Source: Nymphaea colorata
Lineage: Eukaryota; Streptophyta; Magnoliopsida; Nymphaeales; Nymphaeaceae
Reading direction: 5' to 3'
Assembly (NCBI RefSeq): GCF_008831285.2
Contig: NC_045143.1
Span: 11,853,503-11,917,502 of the forward strand
DNA length: 64,000 nucleotides
Part shown: piece after piece, positions 49,101 through 60,160 of the stretch
Layout: every line of letters begins with the position of its first letter
How positions within the stretch are numbered: position 1 is the stretch's first letter
The notes under the pieces: model-generated
Told to the model about the DNA's origin: nothing
What the model saw: the letters and a program-made list of their open reading frames with translations, nothing else
Databases searched by the model: none
Translations under genes and position numbers: made by a program

Positions 49101-49636
49101 GTGCAGACACATAGTCTTGCCTCCAAGACTTGGATTTTTAAAGTCAACTTTTGCAGGTGCATGGGCAGAGAGATAGAAAGAGATGGTATGGAGAAAGTTA
49201 AATGTAGAAAGTGAAACACAAGAAGGAAAGGAATTGACCTGAAGAGTTGAAAGGCATGAGATTTCAGCTAAAGCATAAGTTTGGTCTTATTGCATACTAG
49301 TACAAAGAGGAAAGAGTCAATGTGATACAAGAGCAAAATATTTCAGATATCTTAATAGGCTTTCCATAACAGGGACATATTACTGATGTAAAGGAATCAT
49401 GAAAATATTTATCTACGCAAGATTAAAATATCATCATACAACAGAATGCTTGTATACACAACATACCTGGGAGTGAAACCAATGTCCGTCAAAAAAAGTA
49501 GAAGGTAAGTAAACCAGCATGCAGAAGTGATATCATTGAGCATGTGACCAACACCATAGTACAATACGGAGAACCTTCCAAGAGGCTTTGCACATGGTGC
49601 TTCCACTTGTGCTTCAAGTTGATTATCGTCAATCAT
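38930..49636 (-). CDS. Major facilitator transporter, MFSD12 family
   Basis: Twelve coding exons in order on the minus strand: 49636-49467, 45805-45736, 45025-44829, 44704-44629, 44489-44406, 44312-44233, 41577-41451, 40711-40652, 40539-40489, 40401-40243, 39466-39334, 39174-38930. All introns are GT-AG and in phase, giving 483 aa. The chain matches plant MFSD12 homologues throughout: GRFSVLYYGVGHMLNDITSA (21-40), the loop 2-3 motif ELIDRFGHFKLWHAGG (79-94), GWAATQISHMSM, SCRNAFTM, KWFFTLGALLW and ISMESVLVGEDLNGCGFVYA. About twelve hydrophobic segments are expected. The family belongs to the GPH sugar-cation symporter-like MFS. Animal MFSD12 moves cystine/cysteine into lysosomes and melanosomes; the plant substrate is unknown. 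The C-terminal 81 residues include a Gly/Ser-rich stretch. Exon 2 is only 70 bp and lies far from exon 1 because intron 1 took up transposons. Confidence 0.93.
40883..41247 (+). mobile_element. TRIM retrotransposon in intron 7 of the MFSD12-like gene
   Basis: A short LTR runs 40883-41013, starting TGTAACACCCC and ending GGTTGTTACA. Directly after it lies the primer-binding site GTGGTATCAGAGCC (41014-41027). A second LTR-like copy (about 41083-41247) repeats GATCTTCAAGGGTTTATAAA and the TTATTACATA..TGGTTGTCTTG and CCTAGCCTTTTT blocks, and also ends GGTTGTTACA. The flanks ACAGG and ATAGG look like a 5-bp target duplication with one change. There are no proteins, and the total is only about 365 bp, which fits the TRIM class. 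The second LTR has an extra segment, so the two copies have diverged. Confidence 0.75.
41796..41831. repeat. (CA)n microsatellite next to MITE copy C
   Basis: Two CA runs separated by AGT. The right edge is a few bases from the MITE terminus GGTAGTATCCCAGACCAC. Confidence 0.95.
41836..42192. mobile_element. MITE copy C in intron 6 of the MFSD12-like gene
   Basis: The left terminus CCAGACCACTTAGGTTGGGA followed by AAAAACCAGACCC is the inverse of the right terminus GGGTTCTGGTTGTTGTCCCT followed by GACCTGGTGGTC. The AT-rich interior shares words with the other copies. It is flanked by a CA tract on the left and by ATCT/CT/TA tracts on the right. Confidence 0.75.
42226..42309. repeat. (ATCT)n(CT)n(TA)n compound microsatellite between two MITEs
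   Basis: ATCT units pass into CT and then TA units. The last TA touches the left terminus of MITE copy D (AAACCAGATCATTGGGTCAG). Confidence 0.95.
42310..42686. mobile_element. MITE copy D in intron 6 of the MFSD12-like gene
   Basis: The left end AAACCAGATCATTGGGTCAG and the right end GGGTCTGGTTTTTGTCCCTC, followed by ACCTGACAGTCTGG, are imperfect inverses. The interior closely follows copy A (AATCTAACCTTACCAATA and GTTGATCATTTTTTGGRCTT). Microsatellites touch both ends: TA on the left, CT then CA on the right. Confidence 0.8.
42691..42734. repeat. (CT)n(CA)n microsatellite at the end of MITE D
   Basis: CT units and then CA units immediately after GGTTTTTACCAAT. Confidence 0.95.
43129..43179. 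repeat. (GT)n(TA)n microsatellite
   Basis: GT units followed by TA units in intron 6 of the MFSD12-like gene. No MITE terminus is apparent beside it. Confidence 0.95.
46200..47520 (+). pseudogene. Copia RT-RNase H remnant in intron 1 of the MFSD12-like gene
   Basis: It is antisense to the host gene. RT begins near 46205 (LENYKARLIAKG) and includes VMYVDDIIITWNSEEEIAKA (46623 onward, the YVDD catalytic block). An RNase H part follows with SYRSLVGKILY, DVIAYTDIDYAG and KKSTTGYCIFVG, and a tail with HETTKHIEVDCH. Frames break at several places. It ends at a polypurine tract TTGAGGGGGAGTACTGAG (about 47507-47524), where the 3' LTR should start. Gag, protease and integrase are missing on the left. 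Confidence 0.85.
47672..48044. mobile_element. Foldback-type element in intron 1 of the MFSD12-like gene
   Basis: The ends ATAGTCACAAATAACGT and ACGTTTTTTGTGACTAT are inverse repeats. Inside, CGAAAAACGTG and CACGTTTTTTCG form a near-perfect hairpin centred near 47928, with further A-run/T-run pairing outward. No coding capacity. It follows the copia remnant directly. Confidence 0.6.
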
Positions 49637-51473
49637 AATGACAGATATACTACAAAAGCATCCACTCTATTCTATGCAGCAGTTTGACAACATCCCTGCA
49701 ATGACCAAATTTTGTACATTACAAGAGTCAGCAATTGCCTCCAGGACATGACTTTATTGACAGATCTAGAGACCAAGAAGGAGGCCAATCTCCATAAGCC
49801 TGTAAGAAAATGGCGACAAATTCCATTACATATTTCCCTTGGGACCACAAGCACGTCAAAAAATAGTGTGAAAATCCCGTTAGAAGCTTCCTCTTTGGAT
49901 GCATACCTGAGCAACAATTACTTGCCATAAAATGCTCAAAGCTTATAGACTAACCCTTAAATTCTCAGCTAATCACCCCAAGGGGGATCGATGTAGTGGA
50001 ATTGGGTGTTGATTATCAGAAAGCAGCCAAAATTTAGATGTCATGGCATGCTGCTGAGAGTGCAACTTGGTCTTACATGCTAGGTACAGTTTCCTTTTGT
50101 TTTCAGGATCATGTGACAACATTAAGAAAAAAGATCTCTCAAATCAGCAATCAAATAATATAGTTGTCAATATAAAAAAAGAAGGAAGAAAAAGCAGCAG
50201 TAACTGCAACAATATGTCACACCACGAGAATGAGGAGAAAACAACCTAACTTTCATTGAAGGAATATTATATTCTATAATTATCAGCTTAATAGTCACAA
50301 TGACTAATGCTATTGTGAAGTATACTGCAAGCTAATTGTTTGTCAAAACGTTGCAAAGGAACAAAACCATATGGTCCTTCCACTGGATTTACATGTGAAG
50401 AATTAAGATATTGAATATATAGTCAGAGTCTCATCGAATGCCAAAGAAGGTTAGCATCACATGGAAATGAGAAGGGATATATGTAGCAAAGGCAGGTGGT
50501 TTAAACTTTAAAGCAGAATGAAATGCATGAGGAAAAGATGCCCTCAAATGGCATATGTTTCCATCACATTCCAAGCCTGTTCCCTTCTAAGAGGGCTCTG
50601 CCTCTGCTGCTTGCCCAAAGTGAAGCCAAACTGCTATTTCTATTGGTCACTGGTCTTAAAAACACTCAATTCAGAAATAGCGCCATAAATTGTAAGTACT
50701 ACCAGGATTTCTTTCTGATTTCATCAAATATTAATTGGAGCATTAGCCAGCTGAGAAGCTAAATAGCTTGGGGGGAGCAAGAGAAAGTGATGTTCAGTTC
50801 GTTCAAGTCAAGATCTTATTAAGAACTTAATGGTTAAAGCCTCTCTATACACAATTGACATTTGTACCTTGTGCTTCTAGCTCTCGTAGAAGTTACATTT
50901 GCAACATGTTCAGTTAAGAAATAAGTTTTCTGACAATATTAGTTATGTCATTTCAGTTCTTAGAAATAATCATGGGAAAAAGCAAGAAGAAAGAGCAGGG
51001 AAAGCACAAATGGTGATAGAGCTTCAAAAGGAATTAAGTAAACGTATGGGAGGCAACATCAACATCGAGAAGGAAAAGGAGCTACAGAATTTAATTCAAG
51101 TCAACTGCTGTGTGAATCCCTGAAGAGTTCATAGCTACATGTTGGCTTCATGGAACAAAAAAGGGACAGAAGAGAAAAAGTTACATGTCATTATTCTTCT
51201 CAACAAACCTATCTAAAGTCAGAAAAATGCATACACATCAGTCGTCTTTTTATCAAAGTTCGTCGAATTTGGTTGGCGACCGCAGTTCTGCCTGTTCGTA
51301 TTCCACTGCATCGTTATTTTTCTTCCTCCAGCCATGGGAACACGAACCTCAAATTCATGGATTATCATGATACCGCAATTTCAACTATCAGACCAACTAC
51401 TTTGGCAAACATCGACAACGATACATTATGTCAAACCAAAAAATTCGACCGAACAAAAGAGCCACGTAAAGAT

Positions 51474-51477
<4 letters not shown>
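49637..51477 (-). other. 5' region of the MFSD12-like gene
   Basis: Read on the minus strand, TTTTGTAG directly before 49649 looks like a splice acceptor 13 bases before the ATG, so the leader is probably split. A possible leader donor is ACAA then GTAAGC near 51793. No other gene is seen. The open frames here have no recognisable domain. Confidence 0.35.

Positions 51478-51571
<94 letters not shown>
51478..51571. repeat. (CA)n(GA)n microsatellite upstream of the MFSD12-like gene
   Basis: About sixteen CA units then about thirty GA units. On the gene's strand this is a (TC)n(TG)n tract, within the likely leader intron or promoter. Open frames across it are artefacts. Confidence 0.95.
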
Positions 51572-51572
<1 letters not shown>

Positions 51573-52349
51573 AAAAAAAGATGTAATCTGAAACATGGAA
51601 ACGCATCTATGGCAAGAAACACAGACAAAACTGAAACTCCATGTCTTCTCTCACTTTTTTCCGGATTTTTCTCAAGTAATCGTCTGAAAATTGATAATTC
51701 TGAGTTGGGTTTCACTTACAAAAAATGTAAGAACAAAGGATCTCATAGGAATCCCTTGACTAATGGAAAGTAACAAGGAAGAACGCTTACTTGTTTTGGC
51801 GGAATGGCCAGAAGCTACCGTCGACCATCGCAATTGGACATACAAATAGGCAATCATGTGGCTATGAGTCGACGTTTGAGATGAAGAAGAGAATAGCGAT
51901 TCATCAAACGGTGGCAATATGCCCTATTTTCCATCGTTGCACCCCGACAAGTCAAGTTGAGTATGCGCCTGCGTCATTTGTGACGTGGACTGGAAGGTGA
52001 CGAACGACCGGTCGGTCCTTCAAAAGGTTTCGGAACTTTGATTTAACAAAGAGCTTTTTTAACTCGAGTCTTAATAGAAACTCATGGCGACCATTCTCTA
52101 TAACAATATTATAATATGTTCAACCTCGACACTTTGGAGATTTTAAAATCTCACAGTAATGTCGTTTTGAAAGGGAAAAGTGCTTATCTGCTTCTATTTG
52201 GAAAAAAAAAATGTAGTGCAACCAAACAATTAGAACAAATTGGAAGCATTAAAACTAGTTAGCACGCATCATTAGTCCAAACCTCAAGTTCGTTCTAGTC
52301 TCTTGCGTAACGGAGCATCCTACTGATTTCTTGAGTGAAGGCTTTTGGG

Positions 52350-54221
52350 GTACCTTTGCCCTCTTCAAGAAATTTGTGTCACAGTGACTTGCTTGAGTGA
52401 AAGCTTTGGCTGTAGCTTTTACCTTCTTCAAGAAATCAATAATTGCGGAGCATCGTATTGACTTGATTGAGTAAAGGCTTTTGTGGTAGTTTTTACCTTC
52501 AAGAAATCAATTACAGGTAGCTTCTCCGTGAATGGGGGGAGACCCACCATTCGGCTGAAGCCCAAAGACCTCCATCCAATCCCTAATAATCTCCTTCATA
52601 AGGTTTAGGATTTGCTTTTAATGCCTTGAGACGCCACCCTTACAATGCTTTGACAATTGACAACTACTTTCCTATTGTGAATTGACAGTCAAAGATTCAA
52701 ACTACTTACCTGCCCTGCCCCATCCGGTTGTACCCACTCCTTTGAGAACAATAATTGCAAGTATCTTAAACAAACATGACAATATCTCAATGAATAAAAT
52801 GTCTTTCTATGCAAGAAAAATAAAGGTTTTTAGCTTTATCATAGACTTGGTGGATCAGCATTGTGCATGTTCTATTTGTGGATTTTTTTGTCTGTGGTTC
52901 ACCACAAAACATTGCTTGTGGATATCTTACAAAACCTTTTTCCCCTTTCCGCTTACGTTGGTTCTGCTTGTGATGCTGTAGTGCTTATCATGATAGAACG
53001 TACACGTTGATAATGATCAATACAGGAAAAAAAGGTACTATGATGGTATTTTGTTTGTGATGGAGGTACTTTGTCGGTGTTATCTGAACCAATTTCGTCC
53101 ATATATTGGACTCAAGTAAGAACACGTACTAAAAGGATGTGCCAGTTGCTTGGAAAAATTTTTACGTGTTCAACTTTTTACATTATGTGCAAGCAATAGC
53201 AGCGACTTGTCTAGATACCTTTTTTTTTAAAAAAAATCAACACTGACGCTGCATTTTAAGCATAAAAAATGCAATTATTAGCATCAATATAACTACATTA
53301 AGTGACAAAAAAATAGTCACTAGTGCTATTTCTGACAGAAAACCAAGTTTTTTTGTTCGATGTACAGCAACACATTCGACTGCCATTAATGATGGGATAC
53401 ACTGACAAAAGACTAAATAGTCATTGAATACTAGCAACTCTGGCGATGGGAAAAATTGTCACTAAAGCTTCTGCAAAACAAGCAATACTCATGAGCTCAG
53501 TGACGTTTATTTACCATCAAAGAAGATAAGAAATCACTGATGATGGTTAAATGCCAGCTCCAAAGAAATCTTCCATGTGATTGGACCTCATTTTAGGCTT
53601 TTACAAGACGCAAATTCACTCGTGATCTTTTTTCTGACGAGTACGTAGATACATTCCTCATTGTAGAAAGATGAATGCAAATTCAAGTTAATTTTACACT
53701 ATTGTGTACATACAAGGCACAAAGTAGAAAAAGCAATGCTAATAATAAGGTTTTCATAGAGGCTAATAATAAGAAGGTTAACAACCTCACTCTTGAAAGA
53801 CCCCCAAATTTCCTTTATCTCTGGGTCTTGGGTTGAGGCATGATACACCTTTTAGCTCGAATGTCGCAATCTAACTTTTGAATATTTTATAAGGGTAGCA
53901 CTCACAAAAATCAAACAAGAGACGCGTCTTATCTAAGCCCGTCTGGCCAACCAACTCTTTGAAACAAAAATTGGGAGCATTTAAAGCCATACATTTTATA
54001 ACTTGTGGAGTTCTATTTGTTTGAATATTCTTAAAAAAAGTATATTTTACTAGAAGAGAATCTTTGGAAAAATAGCAAAAAATGCAAAGTCAAGGATTTT
54101 AATTTGATTATTTAGTTCATCGTGATGTACTTCAACCAGGTAAAAGAGTGAAAGTTGTTTATCTTTTTCCGGTTTTTTTTTTCAAAATTATTTCTTTAAC
54201 AAAATAAACAAGTTTTACAAT
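52350..54221. repeat. Unit 1 of a 1.9-kb direct duplication
   Basis: It starts CCCTCTTCAAGAAAT..GTGACTTGCTTGAGTGAAAG and ends in TTTCTTTAACAAAATAAACA. Every block recurs in order in unit 2: TGCAAGTATCTTAAAC and AATGAATAAAATGTCTT (52756-52805), GAGTTGCTTGGAAAA-type words (53150), GTGACAAAAAA.AGTCACTA (53301), CACAAAGTAGAAAAAGCAAT (53718) and CTTTGGAAAAATAGCAAAAA (54062). The first part has three further internal repeats of CTTCAAGAAATCAAT. No protein or known element is recognised in it. Confidence 0.75.
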
Positions 54222-54532
54222 AACCTTCTTCAAGAAATTGCACAACATCGCAATGACTTGCTTGAGTGAAAGCTTTGGGTGTAGATTTTACCTTCTTCAA
54301 AAAATCAATAATTGTGGAGCATCATACTGACTTGCTTGAAGGCTTTTGTGGTAGCATTTACCTTGTTCAAGAAATTAATAATTGCAAGTATCTTCCCGAT
54401 AAATAAGGGAGACTTACTATCTCTGGCGGAAGCTCAAAACCCCTCACCCTGCCTCTCTTTTCCTTAATGTATAGGGTCTTTTTCCAATGTCTCAAGGTGC
54501 TACCCTCACAATACTTTAACTTATATGTCGGT

Positions 54533-54958
54533 GGCTATGGGTGGGCATCAGGTCGGGCCGGGCCAGCCTGGGCCCGGTAAGACCCGGCCCAACCCGGCCA
54601 GATGGGGGGAGGGGGAAGAAGGAGAGGGCCAGAGGGGGAGGAGGTGGAGGCGGAGGAAGAAGGAGAGGCGGAGGAGGTGGAGGCGGAGGGGGGAAGAAGG
54701 AGAGGCGGAGGAGGTGGAGGTGGAGGGGGGGAATGGGAAGAAGGAGAGGCGGAGGGGAGGATGGGAGGAAGGGGGAAGAAGGAGAGGAGGAGGATGGGGG
54801 ATGGGAGGAGGAGGGAGGAGGATGGGAGACAGGTTGGACCGGGCCGCACCATTGGGCCCGGGCCCGGCCCGAGACCTGGTTTTCCCGGCCCGGATCTGGG
54901 CCCGATCGGGCCAGGTACCAGGTACTCACCGGCGGCCCGGCCCAACGCCCAGGCCTAT
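54533..54958. mobile_element. GC-rich inserted element with purine-rich core
   Basis: The ends GGTGGGCATCAGGTCGGGCC and GGCCCAACGCCCAGGCC are imperfect inverses built of GGGCCCGGGCC words. Between them, at about 54600-54835, lies an almost pure G/A tract (GGAGGA, GAAGGAGAGG). Unit 1 of the duplication lacks it, so it inserted after the duplication. Several long open frames on both strands read as Gly/Arg/Glu or Pro/Ser low-complexity and are not genes. Confidence 0.6.
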
Positions 54959-55264
54959 CAATGGCCTCCTTGTTGCAACATAAAGAGTTAGTGGCTGAAC
55001 ATTAAACACATAAACTAGTTGCTTACCAGTTTCTATCTTATCCATTGTGCCAACTCTCTCCAAGACAATAATTGCAAGTATCTTAAACCAGCATGGCAAT
55101 ATCTCAATGAATAAAATGTCTTCCTATGTAGGAAAAATAACAGGTATTAAGCTTTACCATGGACTTGATCGATGACGTACTTCTATTTGTGGATTTTTTT
55201 CCTTTGGTTAACTGCAAAACATTGCTTTTGGACATCTGATAGACTTTTTCCCCTTTGTGCTAGC

Positions 55265-56565
55265 TTATCTAACGACACTGAAAATTATTAGTAGAGGTTT
55301 ACAAAAAAATGTTTCTTTTTTTCGGAAAATTAAACACGTTAAAAACATGAAAAGTGAGTCAGCCTGAAAAAAAAAAAGCAAAAACACGTCTTTTTTTTTG
55401 AGAAAAATGCCAAAACAGAAAAAAACTTTTTTTTTTTTACTGTTTCCGCTCATTCCTGCGCTTTGTAGCCTGTTTGCTTATTTTCTTTTTACTGTTCCGA
55501 TGGAACGGTCATGTAAGAAATTCTAATTCCATGCGTTCACTTAGCTTGACTAGACAATTAGTTAGTTCAAAAGGAACAAAAGTCAATTTACTTCTTTTGA
55601 GACCTCTTCTTGGACGAAGAATAAAGTGACTTGTTAAAAGCATACTTCTAACTAGGAACTATTTCATTTCTTTCAGAACCGAGACAGCCGCCGTGCTGGG
55701 TCGGGGAACAAGGGAACGACCACATGTTACAAACAAAAGACTGCAATATGGCTAGTTAAGCCCAACCTAGGTCACCAAACTCTTCTATTTTACTGCCGCA
55801 TCGGAATCCACATCGAGTCGAGTGCGCACTGAACATGGGTGCAGCTTCGACTCACACCCAAGCCCAGTTAGAATGTCATATTACTAAATCATTTATATAA
55901 TATATGTTGTTTTGATATTTTCGTATGTAATACAATTATTCAAGTATGTTATATACATTAATAACTAAATTGTAATAATATGTTTATTATGTTATATATA
56001 TAATAAATTAAAAAAAATAATAATAAAATACCCTCACCGCACCGTCGCACCTACATTTTTTGAGATATGTCGTTGCGACACTTGCACCCACACCCGCACC
56101 AACACCGGTACCCGCACCCTGCACACTATGATTGACATAGAGTCCAACGGAGGTGTTTCAAACAACGGAATATTAAGCCTGGGTATAAATTTAGAACCTT
56201 GACAGTGTATGGAATGTATCCTTAATCAAGTTTTCATTTTTCATTTTAAGATTTTTTTTTTCAAATTTTGTAATGTCAAACTACCTATCTCCATTTCTAT
56301 TTGTTGCTTATGCTTTTTGGATGTTATCTTATTCGTTTCTCATTTTTTCCCCCAAAATTTCAAGTTTTTTTTTAAGTTTTAAAATATTTACCATATTTTT
56401 CATTTTTTTAAGCTCACAGTATCATATCTGGGAAAAACTTTTCCAATTTAAAATGTAAAAAATAATATTTGTAACTATGATTACAATTGGCAACATGGTT
56501 GACGTTGCTGCCTGCTGTTAAAGGGGCTAAGTGGAGTGATCCCTAGGTATTTTTTTTATTATTGC
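55265..56565. other. Insertion in unit 2, unidentified
   Basis: Absent from unit 1 at the matching site (near 52985). It starts with A/T-run sequence carrying ACACGTTAAAAACATG and AAAACACGTC, like the foldback element at 47.7-48.0 kb. It also contains CACCCACACCCGCACCAACA near 56090, a word style also seen at 42855-42895. It may be more than one element. No gene is seen; open frames such as 56273-56458 are A/T artefacts. Confidence 0.5.
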
Positions 56566-57749
56566 AGCTTATGTACTCTATAGTGTTAATCATGTGAGAA
56601 CGTAGACAAATGATACCGATAAATACAAAAAAGGAATAATAATGGAGGTACTTTTTTGGTGTTATGTGAATTAGTGTTGTGTAAATTTTAGACTCAAATA
56701 AGAACATGTACCAAAAAGATCAGCCGGTTGCTTGGAAAACTTTTTACAAGTTTAATTTGTTACATTTTATGCAAAAACTAGCAATGAATTGTCTAGAATT
56801 TCCCCTCCCCCACCCAAAAAAAAAAAAAAAAAACACAACGTTAACATCGTTTTTGAAGTGCCAAAAGTAGAATTAATAACATCACTATGACTACATTCAG
56901 TGACAAAAAAGAGTCACTAATGCTATTTTTGACAAAAAAAACCAAGTACATTCATTGTACAAAGATGCATGCAAATTGAAGTTAATGTTATACTATAGTG
57001 TACATAAAAGGCAAAAAGTAGAAAAAGTAATGCTAATAAGATTTTCTTGAGTTTGCAACTCGTGGTAACGCATACTGGATAAAAAAATCAAAGGTGGTTG
57101 CTTAATTTCCTAATCAGACAGGACTATAATTTTAAGAAATCACAAGTATTTCAGGTGAGAAAGAGGTTAACAACCATACTATATAGAAAAGACTCGAAGG
57201 CTCCCCTATTTCATATCCCTTTGGGGTCCTAAATTGAATCATGACTTTAATTTGGTATGACACTTCTAAGAGTAGCACCAATGAGAATCGAATATGTGAT
57301 ATGCCTTATACATGCTCAAATACCCGACCAACTATGCTACCCCCTTGAAGCAAATATTGAGAGCATTTAAGGCCATTCATCTTATAACTTTTATGAAGTC
57401 CTACCTGTTCAAATATTCTTGAGAAGGGTATATCACAAGAAAATCTTTGGAAAAATAGCAAAAAATGCACTCAAAGAGAAGGATTTTCATTTGATTATCT
57501 AATTCGTGGTGATGCACTTTCTAGTTGAAGCAGGTGAAAGAGTGAACTGTTGTTTTCCCTTTTTTTACTTCTTTTTTCTCAAAATTATTTCCTTAACAAA
57601 TGTTACAGTTTTAACCTTCGAAACAATCAGAAAGAAAGAATTGAGCCTTAACCAACCAGTTGTGATCTGCTTCAACTACAATGGTCTGAAGCCATTGATC
57701 AAGAGCAAACATCTCCACCACATCTTCTCTCACCCCGTATCACTAATAC

Positions 57750-58985
57750 TCGAATTATTAAAAATAGAGTTGAAAATATTTTTGAGAGGAAAATTAAATA
57801 TTTTGAGGGTGATGTTGGTGTTGAGTACAAAGTTTTGGAAGCATATTTTAAGGAGTATGAAATTTTTTGTTGAATTTCTTGTCCACTTATACATGTGTAG
57901 AATGGTTCCACCGAAAGGAGGCATCACCACATAGTAGATTACGGACTTTGCCTCATGGCACAGTCTGGCTTGGCAACTAGATTTTGGAGATAGGCATTCA
58001 ATACTGCAACATATTTTATGAATCAGATGCCCTCAACTGTTCATCGGCAAAAGTCACCTTATGAAGTGATCTTCAAAAAGATTCCAGAGTATACATTTTA
58101 AAGAATTTTGGCTGTGTCGTTTTCTTGCTTAAGACCTTATAGGAACCATAAACTTGATTTTAAATTATCTCTCCATGTCTTTTAAAGGCTATATTTGCCC
58201 AACCCTGCCATAAACAAACTCGAATCATGTTTTTCGATTCTATTGAGCATTATAAAGCCCACATGGTAGCTAAGGGCTGTGGACAAGAAGCAGACATAGG
58301 CGGCTATTTTGACAATTTCAGTCCAGTGGTCAAACCTACCTCCATTCACACTCTACTCTCAGTCGCCATTGGAAATCAGTAGGAGCTTCACCAGTTAGAT
58401 GGTAGCAACAACATTTCTTCTCAGGGACCTTCAAGAGACTATCTACATGACCCAGCCACTTGGCTATGAAGATGATCGATATCCATATGGCCCTCTGTGG
58501 TTTAAACATGCTCCTCATATGCTTGACACAAAAATTGAGAAGTAGTCTCTATAATCTTGAATTTCAAAGCTCGATGATTGAGCCTCTCTCTTTATCTTTC
58601 AAATCTTGAATTTTAAGAGATCTAGGGCCTCTCCAATATTTTCTTGGCATCTTAGTCACAACAACAAAATCTGGAGTTATCTTATCTCAACATAAGTACT
58701 TTATGGACATTCTTCGAAGGGCTGATATGGCTGGAGTCAAGCAAATTGGCACACCCATGCCATGTTATACATCCTTTAAGGGCAACACCTTTCACGATGC
58801 ATCATTTTATCACTACATTTTTGGGTCATTCCAGTATTCCACCGTCACTGAACTTGACCTATCATTTGCCATACATAAGTGCAGTCAATTTATGCAACGA
58901 CTCAATATTGCACAATGCTCATTTGGAACTTTAGATAATTTTGACCCTCGCTTCAAAAGTGAGACCTGCGAGCTTGTATCAACAA
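57750..58985 (+). pseudogene. Copia integrase-RT remnant
   Basis: Integrase core pieces include GVEYKVLEAYFKEYEIFC (57814 onward), then NGSTERRHHH.., DYGLCLM-like readings and AFNTATYF-like readings near 57900-58020. A linker LRPYRNHKLDF lies at 58129. RT pieces start with AKGCGQEADI near 58270, then LGPLQYFLGILVTT (58628) and FMDILRRADMAGVKQIGTPM (58702-58760). RT motifs end near 58920. Stops and frameshifts are frequent. LTRs are not visible. It is a different copy from that in the MFSD12-like gene. Confidence 0.75.
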
Positions 58986-59701
58986 GATGACCACATCAGA
59001 TGTGGGCTTTGGCTTAATCACAGGGGTTTGCCAGTTTTGGTAGAAGACCTCCTTCAGTTGCCCTTGAAAAATCAATATTTTAAAACTTGACCAAACTAAA
59101 ATTGATTCCATAAATAGAAATGTGAAGGCAAAATTGGATAGAGGGTTTTGGGTTCATTTGAAAAATTTGGCTCCAACAATACTATGCACGAATGATGTTA
59201 GCCTGCTTATGTGAAGAAATCAAAATTGAGCGATGAAGTCACCAGTGACAATGCCCAAAAACGAACACTCTCTATATGATTGAAAAATAGAATTTTGTTC
59301 GATATGTGATAAAGTTCTTTCAGTTAAAAGCGAAAATATTCAAATTAGTTGTGCAAAAATGATATCAATGATTAGCTATTTTGAAGAAATGATGACTCCA
59401 TAAAAGGAAATTGAAATCCAAAAAATAAAATGAAGACTGAAAATACCCAATTGACATTGAGGAAATCCTAATGTGAGATTGATCAGGGTTGCAAATGCTC
59501 TAGTGACCTCAAAAGGTGTAAAATAATAGAAGCAACTTTTGGTTGGATTTAGGCTGTTGGACTCATTCTAGTGGTTTCTAATAACTCAATGAGGTAAAAT
59601 TAACTCGAATTTTACTAGCAACAAGCAATTTTTAGGGCTTCTATAGCTTATCTACAAAAGGGGCTGAAATGATAAGATTCAAGGGCAACATGATAAGATG
59701 G
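58986..59701. other. Unassigned sequence
   Basis: No gene, RNA or clear repeat boundary is seen. It may include the lost right part of the copia element. Confidence 0.4.
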
Positions 59702-60160
59702 TTAGAGGTGAACAACGAGTCGAGCTACTCGAGCTCGACTCATTAAAGCTCGACTCTCAAACGAGTTCGAGCCGAGTCATTTGCTTAACGAGTTCAGCTC
59801 GAGTTCATGAGTTGACTCGTTCAAATAATCGAGTCGAACTATTAAAAGCTTGACTTGGCTAGAAAATGATGTGTAGTGATTTTTTAAATATCCGACTCAT
59901 TTTTTTAACTAAAAAACCCAGTATATTAACGTTAATTAATTATGCAAGTTTTTACAAAAGCTCATTCAAGTTTGTTGACCTTAATCGAGTTGAGCTCGAT
60001 TTATGGTAAAGTAATAGTCCATGTATTCAAACAAGTTTGTCGAACCTTAATAGCTCCACACGTAATTGCCAAATTGAGCTCGAGCTGCTTTTGTCGAGCT
60101 ATTCTCGAGCTCGAGTTGGCTGAACTCAGACTCGACTCGGCTCGTGTTCACATCTAAACA
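59702..60160. mobile_element. GAGCTCGA-rich element with inverted ends
   Basis: The left end TTAGAGGTGAACAACGAGTC and the right end GACTCGGCTCGTGTTCACAT, followed by CTAA, are imperfect inverses. Both flanks are packed with GAGTCGAGCTCGA words, and the centre is AT-rich with no coding capacity. The style suggests a non-autonomous hAT-like element, but an 8-bp target duplication is not evident, so class is uncertain. Confidence 0.55.

Larger units (their letters stand above)
54222..57615. repeat. Unit 2 of the direct duplication, enlarged by insertions
   Basis: It begins CCTTCTTCAAGAAATTGCAC directly after unit 1 and ends CTTAACAAATGTTACAGTTT. All unit 1 blocks are present with many base changes, but it is about 1.5 kb longer because of the GC-rich element at about 54533-54958 and a block at about 55265-56565. 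The divergence suggests the duplication is old. Confidence 0.7.

Noticed and set aside
51397-51715. Frames with His-Thr, Glu-Arg or Leu-Ser runs
   Set aside because: Translation of the (CA)n(GA)n microsatellite.
52350-54221. The two 1.9-kb units as a pair of LTRs of one retroelement
   Set aside because: They are directly adjacent with no internal region, primer-binding site or polypurine tract between them, and lack clear TG..CA ends.
54525-55005. Overlapping open frames of 129-154 residues on both strands
   Set aside because: They read as Gly/Arg/Glu or Pro/Ser low-complexity from a purine-rich tract, in several frames at once. No domain and no splice structure.
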